Below the pieces are notes generated by a model. It was not told where the DNA came from. It searched no databases and saw only the letters and a list, made by a program, of their open reading frames with translations. This document shows, piece by piece, positions 55,272 through 62,766 of a stretch of 64,000 nucleotides of DNA; position 1 is the first letter of the stretch, and each line of letters begins with the position of its first letter. The position numbers were made by a program, and so were the translations under genes. This DNA comes from Candidatus Micropelagos thuwalensis (GTDB taxonomy: Bacteria; Pseudomonadota; Alphaproteobacteria; RS24). Location: the NCBI RefSeq assembly GCF_000469155.1, contig NZ_AWXE01000004.1:62001-126000 (forward strand), given 5' to 3'.

Positions 55272-56270
55272 CTAAATCTTCCCTAAATTTTCTTTAATAT
55301 CCCTGACAAAATTTACTAAGGAAGCATTTACTTCAGCAGATTTTTCTAACTGCACTAAGTGACCAGCTTTTGAAACCATTTCAACAGCTCGAAGATTAGG
55401 AAATTGTTTGCGTAACAAACTTATTGGATCCTCACCATGAAAACCTTTTAAATCAACATCATTTTCACTGCCTAAGAAATATGCTGGAACATTACTTTTA
55501 GTGTTTTCAAAAGGCTTTCTCTGCTTCCACTTTAAGTCCATAGAACGATACCAGTTTAGCCCACCTGTAAAACCTGACCTGCGATAAGAGTCTATAAAAA
55601 CTTGTAATTCTGTTTCATCTAACCAAGACCATGGCAATGAAGGAGCATCATTCAAAGCGTCAATATAATGAGTCTCTTTCGGAAATTGGAAAGTATCAAA
55701 GTAATTTCCTTCACCACTAAGCGCCCAAAAAACTTTTGGGAAAAATTCATCTACTCGTTCAAGTAAATCTTTGTCTGCACGCCCAATTGTCTCACAAAAG
55801 TAATTAATATGAAGAAAATGATCAGCTCCCATTTCTTGATATTCTTCAAGAGGAGGTTTAGAGGGGTTGTGCGGTGCGGCTGGATTTTCAAGGCCAATAA
55901 CTGCAACAACTCTTTCAGGGAAACGTAATGCCAAATCATATATCGCAAAAGCACCGAAATCTAGACCCACAAAAACTGCTTTTTCAATTTCTAAGTGATC
56001 TAGAAGTCCAATTAAATCTTTGCAAATAGTATTTACATCGTAAGCATCTATTGCATTAGGAGCGCTCGTTTCACCCATTCCACGCATGTCTGGAGCGATA
56101 ACCTTGCATCCTGCATTAGACAGTGCAGGTATTTGCCTGTGCCAACTAAACCAAGTATGAGGAAATCCGTGACATAAAATTACTGGTAAGAAACCTTTCC
56201 TCGGTAAATCGTCCTCAACAAAGTGCATATGCACTCCATTAATATCTACGTAGCTGTGATTGAAAATCAT
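55272..56270 (-). CDS. alpha/beta hydrolase, epoxide hydrolase/dehalogenase type
   Basis: 332 residues. Oxyanion motif HGFPHTWFSWHRQ (about 34-46), nucleophile elbow VGLDFGAFAIYDLA with Asp rather than Ser (about residue 103), and the general-base His in KAGHLVQLEKSAEVN near the C-terminus. An Asp nucleophile points to epoxide hydrolases and haloalkane/haloacetate dehalogenases. Substrate unknown. Stop is 2 nt before purT. Confidence 0.88.
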   Translation of the reverse strand: MIFNHSYVDINGVHMHFVEDDLPRKGFLPVILCHGFPHTWFSWHRQIPALSNAGCKVIAPDMRGMGETSAPNAIDAYDVNTICKDLIGLLDHLEIEKAVFVGLDFGAFAIYDLALRFPERVVAVIGLENPAAPHNPSKPPLEEYQEMGADHFLHINYFCETIGRADKDLLERVDEFFPKVFWALSGEGNYFDTFQFPKETHYIDALNDAPSLPWSWLDETELQVFIDSYRRSGFTGGLNWYRSMDLKWKQRKPFENTKSNVPAYFLGSENDVDLKGFHGEDPISLLRKQFPNLRAVEMVSKAGHLVQLEKSAEVNASLVNFVRDIKENLGKI

Positions 56271-56302
56271 TTAAACATCTCAACCGAATGTTTTAGTACT
56301 TA

Positions 56303-56776
56303 TCATGCTTCATAAGGCAAAGATGAATGATGAAGAACAATCTTTAACCTACCATTGTCATCTTTTCGGTAACCCCAACTTTTGTCTACTTTAACTTCAT
56401 CACCATTATTATTTACTAGTGTCACCCAACCTATCCACATTGCTACATTTTCTTCAATGAAAATTGCTGATGTATCCGAGTCAACTTTTCTCCAATACTT
56501 AATTCCAAAACCTGTATCATTCGGAAAATTTGGATTTTCACCAATAAAGTATGAAAGTGCACCTTCTTTACTTGGTCGAAATGTTTTACTTCCCCCACTC
56601 AATGTGGGTTTAAAAAGAATGGGTCCAAACTCAAACCCATATAAATTATCGAGAAATTCGTTAGCTACTACTCTGGCTTTATCAATACCTGAGTTTTCAT
56701 AAGCCTCGGAGATTTTTAATATTCCTAATCCCCAATCATGGCGTGCCTGATCAAGGGTGTCTTCATTAATTGTCAT
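56303..56776 (-). CDS. NTF2-like/SnoaL-type protein
   Basis: About 157 residues, no signal peptide. An N-terminal helix (DTLDQARHDWGLGILKISEAYE) then a curved-sheet pattern with GALSYFIGENPNF, AIFIEENVAMWIGWVTLVN and the ending LKIVLHHSSLPYEA, resembling CaMKII-association/NTF2-like proteins. Start at ATG 56776 (MTINED) rather than the GTG nine bases before. Function unknown; 32 nt upstream of the hydrolase, possibly one transcript with it and purT. Confidence 0.7.
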   Translation of the reverse strand: MTINEDTLDQARHDWGLGILKISEAYENSGIDKARVVANEFLDNLYGFEFGPILFKPTLSGGSKTFRPSKEGALSYFIGENPNFPNDTGFGIKYWRKVDSDTSAIFIEENVAMWIGWVTLVNNNGDEVKVDKSWGYRKDDNGRLKIVLHHSSLPYEA

Positions 56777-56901
56777 TTTAAGCACTCTATTTTTGAATTA
56801 ATTATTTTATAAGTATATATGAAATTCTATTTTTTTTAATTTTATCAGATATTCAGACTGAAAAAATAAACAACTTAATATATCAATTTAAATACTAAAT
56901 T

Positions 56902-56930
56902 TGGGCGAGATAGGTGAACTACCTCGCCCA
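56902..56930 (-). terminator. terminator hairpin after the TonB receptor
   Basis: GGGCGAG and CTCGCCC pair, extended inside by AGGT/ACCT, starting 17 nt after the receptor stop. On the minus strand AAATTTAGTATTT follows rather than a pure T run, so strength is moderate. Confidence 0.65.
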
Positions 56931-56946
56931 TATTATTGAATGAGAT

Positions 56947-59094
56947 TTAGAAACTAAAACCTAAAGAAAGTCTGATATCTCTACCTGACTCTGGCACTAG
57001 ATCTTTAATTGCACTGGTGTGCCGTCTTATTTCTTCATCCGTCGCGTTACGAATTAAAGCTGACACTTTTAACCCATTAATTGATGAAGGAGTCCACTCA
57101 GCACCAAAATCAACTTGAGTGAAGCTATCAGTTGGCAATTCATTTAGACCAATATCGTCTTGTTTTGAATTATGAGTAAAATCAACTTTATAGAGTACCT
57201 CACCAACTTTGCTAGACAAACCAAGCATCAGTTTTTCGGGAGGTATTCGTGGAAGATTGCTGCCATTATCTAGCTCTCCTTCAATCAAACTATATCTTAG
57301 AGAAGTAGATAATTTATACTCAGAGAAATTAACCGAAGTATCATAAGAAAATTCCAAACCAGAGATTTCTGCATCTTGCTGAAGAAAATCGAATTCATCT
57401 TCTGATCCAGCTCTTCTTTGAAGATAAATAAAATCTTCATAATCATTTTCAAAAATGGCGAGTCTTAAACTTGAGTCTCCCCATTTTTTTCGTAGATATA
57501 TTTCGGTACTAAAACTTTTCTCTTTATTTAAGTCTTCATCACCAAACTCATCTCGTTGAGCTGCAACATGTTTTCCACCTGCGAACAATTCAACCTGAGA
57601 AGGTGCTCTTTCTGAATGAGATAAAGAACCACCAAACAAAAGTCCACCATTGAATTTTTTGGCCAAACCAACAGATAAGTTGGTTAAATTATGATCAATG
57701 GTTCCATGGCTCTCATGGTCTTCGTCTCCGTGATCACCTTCATCATCGTCATCATCGTCATGCTCCTCTCTAAATGCTTCTTGTTCAATAGAGTCATATC
57801 TGCCAGCGAGTTCAATTAACCAGCTTTCATTTTCAAGCTGAGAGAGGAAAAATAGGCCAATTTCAGATCTGTCACTTTCAGGCAAATACTGCCCATGACC
57901 ATGACCATCTCCATCTCCATCTCCATCGCCCTCATCGTGGGACTCAGATATAACTTTTAGGTCCATATCTCTATAATTAGAACCAAAGGTTGTCTGCCAG
58001 TTACCAAGATTTGCTGAGGCCTCTAAACGAAAGTTACTTTCGTCTTGTTCATATTGAATGCCAGTCTCAGCACCTTCCATTTCTTCTTGCTCGAATGAAG
58101 AATGAGATAAATCAGCACGTATAGAATTGAATAAATTTCCAGACAAATCATGACTTAATCGAGCCTGGAAAGTCCGATGTTCTGAGTCAATTTGAACTGA
58201 CTCTTCTTCACCATGCTCCTCACCATCATGATCATCTCCATCATGATCATCTCCATCATGATCATCTCCATCATGATCATCTCCATCGTGGTCTTCACCA
58301 TGACCGTGGGAATGACCAGGCACTCCATAGGTTTTATCATCAGCAGCAATCAAAAATGAAAGAGTGGTTCTATCATTTCCAAAATTACCTCCAAATGAAA
58401 TACCTTGATTTTCCCCAAAAGTATTTTCAGCATCTTGAGATCTATCAGCTGGTATTTCCTCACCTTCTGATTGAAGCTGAGCCACACTTTCAGCATGAGT
58501 AGGAATTCTCATGTTATCAGCATCTTCATAATATGCTGAAAATGCAAAATTACCCATTCTAGTAAACAACGAGGCTGAATTTTCATCAGCCGAGTCACCG
58601 TATCCTAATGTCAGTGAGGTTTCATTTTCACCAGATGCCATAAGTTTGTTAAAACTATTAACCACACCTGACGATGAGTAAGGACCATAACGAAGAGAAG
58701 CAGGTCCTTTCAACACTTCAATTCTTTCAAGATTATGTATTGGAACGCCGTTAGAGTGATCATCACCAGTGTAAGCTATATCACCTGTGGACATTCCATT
58801 ATTTAGAACACCAATTCTGAAACCACCAAGGCCACGAATGATTGGCTGCCCAACTGAGGGACCATAACCTGAACTATCTAAGCCAGGCAATTTTGCTAAT
58901 AATGAACCTAAGGATAAATCTGAAGACGAACTAATTTCATCTTGGTCCAAAATATCTACTGTTGAAATTACTTTATCAATCGATTTTTTATAAGGGTTGC
59001 TATATACAACAACCTCATCAATTTCCTGTGCTGACAAACTTGTTCCAAACACAAAAGTTACGAGCAGCGCTACTGCCCATTTAAAAGCTTTCAT
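56947..59094 (-). CDS. TonB-dependent receptor with His/Asp-rich loops, probable metal uptake
   Basis: About 715 residues. Signal peptide (ending SLSAQE), TonB box-like EVVVYSNPY, plug domain (SLLAKLPGLDSSGYGPSVG, IRGLGGFRIGVLNNG, PIHNLERIEVLKGPASLRYG) and a 22-strand-type barrel ending in SLGFSF. Three metal-loving loops are striking: about 261-295 (HSHGHGE then repeated DDHDG), about 386-401 (GDGDGDGDGHGHG) and about 444-468. ZnuD-type zinc receptors have comparable loops, so zinc or another divalent metal is inferred. Start at ATG 59094 with AGGAGA upstream. Preceded by a small Cys/His protein gene. Confidence 0.9.
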   Translation of the reverse strand: MKAFKWAVALLVTFVFGTSLSAQEIDEVVVYSNPYKKSIDKVISTVDILDQDEISSSSDLSLGSLLAKLPGLDSSGYGPSVGQPIIRGLGGFRIGVLNNGMSTGDIAYTGDDHSNGVPIHNLERIEVLKGPASLRYGPYSSSGVVNSFNKLMASGENETSLTLGYGDSADENSASLFTRMGNFAFSAYYEDADNMRIPTHAESVAQLQSEGEEIPADRSQDAENTFGENQGISFGGNFGNDRTTLSFLIAADDKTYGVPGHSHGHGEDHDGDDHDGDDHDGDDHDGDDHDGEEHGEEESVQIDSEHRTFQARLSHDLSGNLFNSIRADLSHSSFEQEEMEGAETGIQYEQDESNFRLEASANLGNWQTTFGSNYRDMDLKVISESHDEGDGDGDGDGHGHGQYLPESDRSEIGLFFLSQLENESWLIELAGRYDSIEQEAFREEHDDDDDDEGDHGDEDHESHGTIDHNLTNLSVGLAKKFNGGLLFGGSLSHSERAPSQVELFAGGKHVAAQRDEFGDEDLNKEKSFSTEIYLRKKWGDSSLRLAIFENDYEDFIYLQRRAGSEDEFDFLQQDAEISGLEFSYDTSVNFSEYKLSTSLRYSLIEGELDNGSNLPRIPPEKLMLGLSSKVGEVLYKVDFTHNSKQDDIGLNELPTDSFTQVDFGAEWTPSSINGLKVSALIRNATDEEIRRHTSAIKDLVPESGRDIRLSLGFSF
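58225..58284 (-). repeat. 15-bp tandem repeat in the receptor gene
   Basis: Four perfect copies of ATCATGATCATCTCC (read on the plus strand), with a degenerate copy on the right. On the coding strand they spell repeated Asp-Asp-His-Asp-Gly in an outer loop of the TonB receptor. Copy number could vary by slippage. Confidence 0.9.
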
Positions 59095-59126
59095 AAAATT
59101 TCTCCTTAAAAAATATTTTTTTTTAT

Positions 59127-59399
59127 TCAAAGGAGAATTGGGGGACCTCTTGGGAGATAAGTTGGAAAGCTATAAGTTAGAAAAAATTGTTGAGTAAGTT
59201 GATAAAATTCATCAAAAAAATCAGATGAAGTCGTTTCATTGCTAGTATTTATATTTTTAATTAAATCACAATGAATACAAGTAACTTCATATTCATCAGC
59301 TTCAAAATGACCATGAAATTCATGCTCATGAATATGCAATCCCCCAATCAAAAGGGATATTATTGATAGTATTTTTAATGAGTTATAAATTATAGACAT
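59127..59399 (-). CDS. small membrane-anchored His/Cys protein next to the TonB receptor
   Basis: 90 residues. One N-terminal hydrophobic segment (LKILSIISLLIGGL), directly followed by a His cluster (HIHEHEFHGHFEADEY, about 22-37) and a CIHC motif (about 41-44), then a loop and a C-terminal RGPP motif. DUF2946-like proteins found beside metal receptors share the Cys pair and the RGPP ending; that match is by eye. Its stop is 32 nt before the receptor start, so the two form an operon. Probable role in metal handling. Confidence 0.7.
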   Translation of the reverse strand: MSIIYNSLKILSIISLLIGGLHIHEHEFHGHFEADEYEVTCIHCDLIKNINTSNETTSSDFFDEFYQLTQQFFLTYSFPTYLPRGPPILL

Positions 59400-59472
59400 C
59401 TTACGAACATTGAACAGATAAGATGAATTCTGTCAATATGGTTCTTTATACTTAACTGCCAAAAAAATTATC

Positions 59473-60515
59473 CTAACTATGAGTGGATTGGCTTGAGCTG
59501 AAACCCTCAGAAAAATAACCCTTTAGGCGTTGTTTAGGATTAGAAATAAAGTTGCCACGATTTTCTTCATCATCTCCTTTTGAGCAAGCTTTAATTAAAA
59601 CATCAATGTATCCAGTAGCTGTCTCCATTCTATTAACATAATCATTCTCTCTAAGAGCGTTATGAGTTTGCTTCAACTTCCAGCAAGGAACATACATAAA
59701 TAAGTGATGTTCAACATGATAATTTACCCAGTAGGGAGCTAAAAAAATTCGCACTAACCAATTAGCTCTAGTCGAACGTGCATTACGAAACGGGTCATTG
59801 TCATCAGGCACTAGCGCATGTTCAGCAATACTGCGGATTCTTATAATCGCCATGTTGTAAGTAAAAAAAGGTATAAGCCAAAGTGTAAGATAAAAGCTCC
59901 AATGAAATATTAAGTAGCAAAAAATAAAAATTATAATATTCGCTATAATCTCATATCCTAGTTTTTGCCAGAAATGGTATATTCTATTAATTGGTGATAA
60001 ATCTTTGCCTCCAATTGCATCTAAAAATTGAGCTTTTCGCTGGTGAAAGGCCGTTTGACCGGTAAGGTCACGAAACATTTTTCTCATAAAACTTTTACGC
60101 GTTATAGGAAATGGCTTCGAGAGAACAAGATCAGGATCTTCTTCTTGTTGAGTGTTTCTGTGATGTTTTAAATGATACCGACGATATATTTCAGTTCGAG
60201 CAAATAAAGGATAAGCAACAAAAAAAGTTACTTAAAATATCATTAAAATCATGATTACGGGATAGAGCATTATGAGCTGCATCGTGCATTATTACTGCAA
60301 GACCTAACTGACGAGCGCCAATTAGCATCACGGCAAGCACATAAGTCAGAGGATTAGGAAAAAAGAAAAAAAGACATCATAGCCAATACAATTATAGACC
60401 ATGCATGTATGACTAATAATGAGGAAACAAATTCAGAGCGTTCACGAAGATAACATAAAATTTTACGATCCAGTAAATCAGACGTTTTTAATTTTATTAT
60501 TGATGTTTGCGCCAT
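59473..60515 (-). pseudogene. fatty acid desaturase family gene with two homopolymer frameshifts
   Basis: All three His boxes of a membrane desaturase are found in successive frames: HDAAHN, HLKHHRN and, in the intact 3' part, YHVEHHLF. The start is ATG 60515 (MAQTSIIK). Shifts fall in the A7/A6 runs (plus strand) at 60359-60372 and 60220-60226; removing one base from each gives 1041 nt, exactly 346 codons plus stop. Both are +1 changes in homopolymers, so sequencing error is a real alternative to decay. Divides the AT-rich block from the region after it. Confidence 0.82.
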
Positions 60516-60830
60516 ACTAATTCCTATTTAATATTCATAATATAAATCTTTATTTTTTTTAAAAATATCTCTAGTGAGCATTATAAAAATCTAAAGTATT
60601 GGGGATTAAATATTACAAATTAAATATCCAAGTACATATATTTTATCCAATACCTCTTTATTACATTAGCATTTTCAGATTATTACAACAGTCCATTATT
60701 CAGAGGCTGCCATTGCGGCTACTGAACTGAAATTTAATGATATCGCATGAACGAGATAACCAAACAATCTGGCTTGCTAAACGCTTAACAAATTTCTCCC
60801 CCCTCCTCTTGTCAGCGAAGATCAAACATG
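60516..60830. other. gene-free stretch between the two desaturase genes
   Basis: About 315 nt with no supported ORF on either strand. The half next to 60516 is AT-rich. On the minus strand an AGGAGGGGGG run (near 60800-60812) looks like a ribosome-binding site, but no reasonable start or coding frame follows it. Confidence 0.6.
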
Positions 60831-60853
60831 TTATGGCATATATTATGTCAATA
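60831..60853 (+). promoter_or_regulatory. operator motif, copy 1 (upstream of desaturase)
   Basis: 23-bp block containing TGGCA-N7-TGTCA (60834-60850) and flanking TTA and ATA. 21 of 23 bases equal copy 2 at 62716-62738. The arms are near-inverted (TGnCA...TGnCA), as in sites for dimeric repressors. Lies 75 nt before the desaturase start. Confidence 0.7.
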
Positions 60854-60928
60854 CAATAACTTGATACTTCGAACATTGGCTATCGGAAGAGTGCAAGTAA
60901 AGCTTATTTGAAAAATTTACCCTTTGCT

Positions 60929-61825
60929 ATGAACCAAAACACCTCTAAAGCAGCTCAGGCAGATGTCCCTGAGGATTTTAAAACACTCATGAAACGGCCA
61001 CGGATTGCCTGGCCAACCTTCATGCTGCTTTTTTCCGCTTATGCGGTTTTTGGTCTTTCATCTATTGCCTATATTGAAGGGGTGTTGCCTTTGTCCTGGA
61101 GTATCTTGTTCAATGCACTCGCTTCCTATATGGCATTCACCATGGCCCATGAAGCCTCGCACAGCTCTGTGTGTATAAACCAGAGCGTGAACGACTGGGC
61201 AGGTCGTGCAGCGATGTTACTCCTCGAACCGGGACCTTTTTTTGTGCTGTTCCGCTTCATCCACATGCAACATCACCGGTTTACCAATGACCCCGAAAAG
61301 GACCCTGATGCATGGTGTGGAACAGGGCCTGGCTGGCTTCTGCCTATCCGCTGGCTGACCGTCGATTTCGTTTACTTCAGATATTATCTGAAAGGGGAAA
61401 CCTTCCGCAAGAGACCAGAGAAGGAGAAAGCAGAATTTATCTTCTCAGTGCTATTCGCTGTGGCCGTTGTGACGACAGTTATCGCGGTGGGGTGGCTGGA
61501 ATATTACCTATTACTGTTCTTCATTCCAACACGCGTTGCTAAACTGGTGATTGTCTTGGCGTTCGATTTTCTGCCCCACTTCCCCCATGATGTAACGGCC
61601 AAAGACAACCGCTATCGGGCTACTTCAAATCGGGTTGGACTGGAATGGTTGATGACGCCCTTGTTCATCTCGCAAAACTATCATCTGGTGCATCATCTGT
61701 ATCCAGCTGTCCCTTTCTATCGCTTACTTAAAATATGGAATGCAAGAAGGGCCTTTCACACTTCCAAAGATCCTGCAACTGTAAACACATTGGCTCTAAA
61801 GCCCAATGGCGCAAAGCCAAATTGA
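60929..61825 (+). CDS. fatty acid desaturase / carotenoid hydroxylase-type membrane enzyme
   Basis: 298 residues, four membrane segments. Histidine boxes HEASH (about 80), HMQHHRFTND (about 116-125) and HLVHHLYP (about 260) bind the diiron centre. Resembles beta-carotene hydroxylase and fatty-acid desaturase families; the substrate is open. ATG 60929 is preferred to the TTG at 60908. Has a different base composition from the broken desaturase upstream and shares an operator motif with the SDR/sulfatase promoter. Confidence 0.85.
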   Translation: MNQNTSKAAQADVPEDFKTLMKRPRIAWPTFMLLFSAYAVFGLSSIAYIEGVLPLSWSILFNALASYMAFTMAHEASHSSVCINQSVNDWAGRAAMLLLEPGPFFVLFRFIHMQHHRFTNDPEKDPDAWCGTGPGWLLPIRWLTVDFVYFRYYLKGETFRKRPEKEKAEFIFSVLFAVAVVTTVIAVGWLEYYLLLFFIPTRVAKLVIVLAFDFLPHFPHDVTAKDNRYRATSNRVGLEWLMTPLFISQNYHLVHHLYPAVPFYRLLKIWNARRAFHTSKDPATVNTLALKPNGAKPN

Positions 61826-61905
61826 CCATTTTCTAACAAGCTGAGTCCAATCGAAATTCGAGCACTTTTGGATCAATTTCATCAGACATTTCAGTCTTCC
61901 AGCAC

Positions 61906-62667
61906 CTAAATGGTCAGACCACCATCAACGACGATACACTCTCCCGTCGTATAGCTGGCGGCATCAGACGCGAGATACAGCACAGTGCCTGCCATCTGGT
62001 CGGGTTCGGCGTGAGTGCCAAGCGCTACCTGGCTGATAGCCTTCTTATATATCTCTTCATCTTCAAAAAGCGCACCGGCAAATTTTGTTTTGGTGAGGCC
62101 TGGCAGCAGGGCATTGACCCGTACACCAAAATGCCCGCACTCCTTGGCGAAGGATTTGGTCATGGAAACCACCGCAGCCTTGGATATTGAATAAATTCCT
62201 TGGAACATACCAGGCTGTAGCGCATTAACCGATGCCGTGTTGATAATGGATCCCCCACCCTGATCCCGCATCATCTTGCCAGCTTCAACTGACATATAGA
62301 AATATCCGCGCAAGTTAACTTCAACCGTCTTGTCAAAGGCCCAGTCCGGCGTATCGAGGATATGGCCAAAGTAGGGATTGGCGGCAGCATTGTTGACGAG
62401 AATATCAATACGACCATGCGTTTCCCTGACATGGTCAAATATCTCTTTGATGAGAGCCATATCGCCGACATTGCATCCAAAAGCTCTGGCCGAACCACCG
62501 TCAGCCACAATAGACTCTACGACTGTATCGCAGTCTTCAACCTTGCGGCTGGAAACAATGACATGGGCACCCGCACCGGCCAGGGTTTTCGCGATGCTTT
62601 CACCAATACCCCGGCTAGCCCCGGTTACCAAGGCAATTTTTTCACTCAAATCAAACAAATTTTTCAT
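61906..62667 (-). CDS. short-chain dehydrogenase/reductase
   Basis: 253 residues, classical SDR: cofactor motif VTGASRGIGESIAKTL (about 15-30), NNAAANPYFG (about 91), catalytic Ser-Tyr-Lys in ASVNALQPGMFQGIYSISKAAVV (about 145-167), and a C-terminal CIVVDGGLTI. Glucose/cyclic alcohol-type dehydrogenase; substrate unknown. Divergent from the sulfatase over 99 nt which hold operator copy 2. Confidence 0.92.
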   Translation of the reverse strand: MKNLFDLSEKIALVTGASRGIGESIAKTLAGAGAHVIVSSRKVEDCDTVVESIVADGGSARAFGCNVGDMALIKEIFDHVRETHGRIDILVNNAAANPYFGHILDTPDWAFDKTVEVNLRGYFYMSVEAGKMMRDQGGGSIINTASVNALQPGMFQGIYSISKAAVVSMTKSFAKECGHFGVRVNALLPGLTKTKFAGALFEDEEIYKKAISQVALGTHAEPDQMAGTVLYLASDAASYTTGECIVVDGGLTI

Positions 62668-62715
62668 TGTACACTTCCTACTAGCCCGTCAATATCTATG
62701 GACAGAGTTTTAATA

Positions 62716-62738
62716 TTATGGCACAAATTATGTCAATA
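62716..62738 (+). promoter_or_regulatory. operator motif, copy 2 (SDR/sulfatase divergent promoter)
   Basis: 23 bp with TGGCA-N7-TGTCA at 62719-62735, 21 of 23 positions matching copy 1 at 60831-60853. Lies in the 99-nt gap between the SDR (-) and sulfatase (+) starts, where one bound repressor could control both. TTGACA on the minus strand (62736-62731) overlaps its right arm. Confidence 0.7.
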
Positions 62739-62766
62739 TATCAAGGATGGGATGGTAGGTGCATAA

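Noticed and set aside
58225-58284. Short regular repeats as a CRISPR array
   Set aside because: The repeats are head-to-tail without spacers and in frame within a receptor gene.
59419-59441. Possible third copy of the TGGCA-N7-TGTCA operator upstream of the small His/Cys protein
   Set aside because: Only the TGTCAATA half matches; the left arm reads TAAGA, so it is more likely a -35 element on the minus strand.
60720-60830. Truncated minus-strand gene after an AGGAGG-rich run
   Set aside because: All three frames have early stops or no start at a workable distance; a relic cannot be supported.
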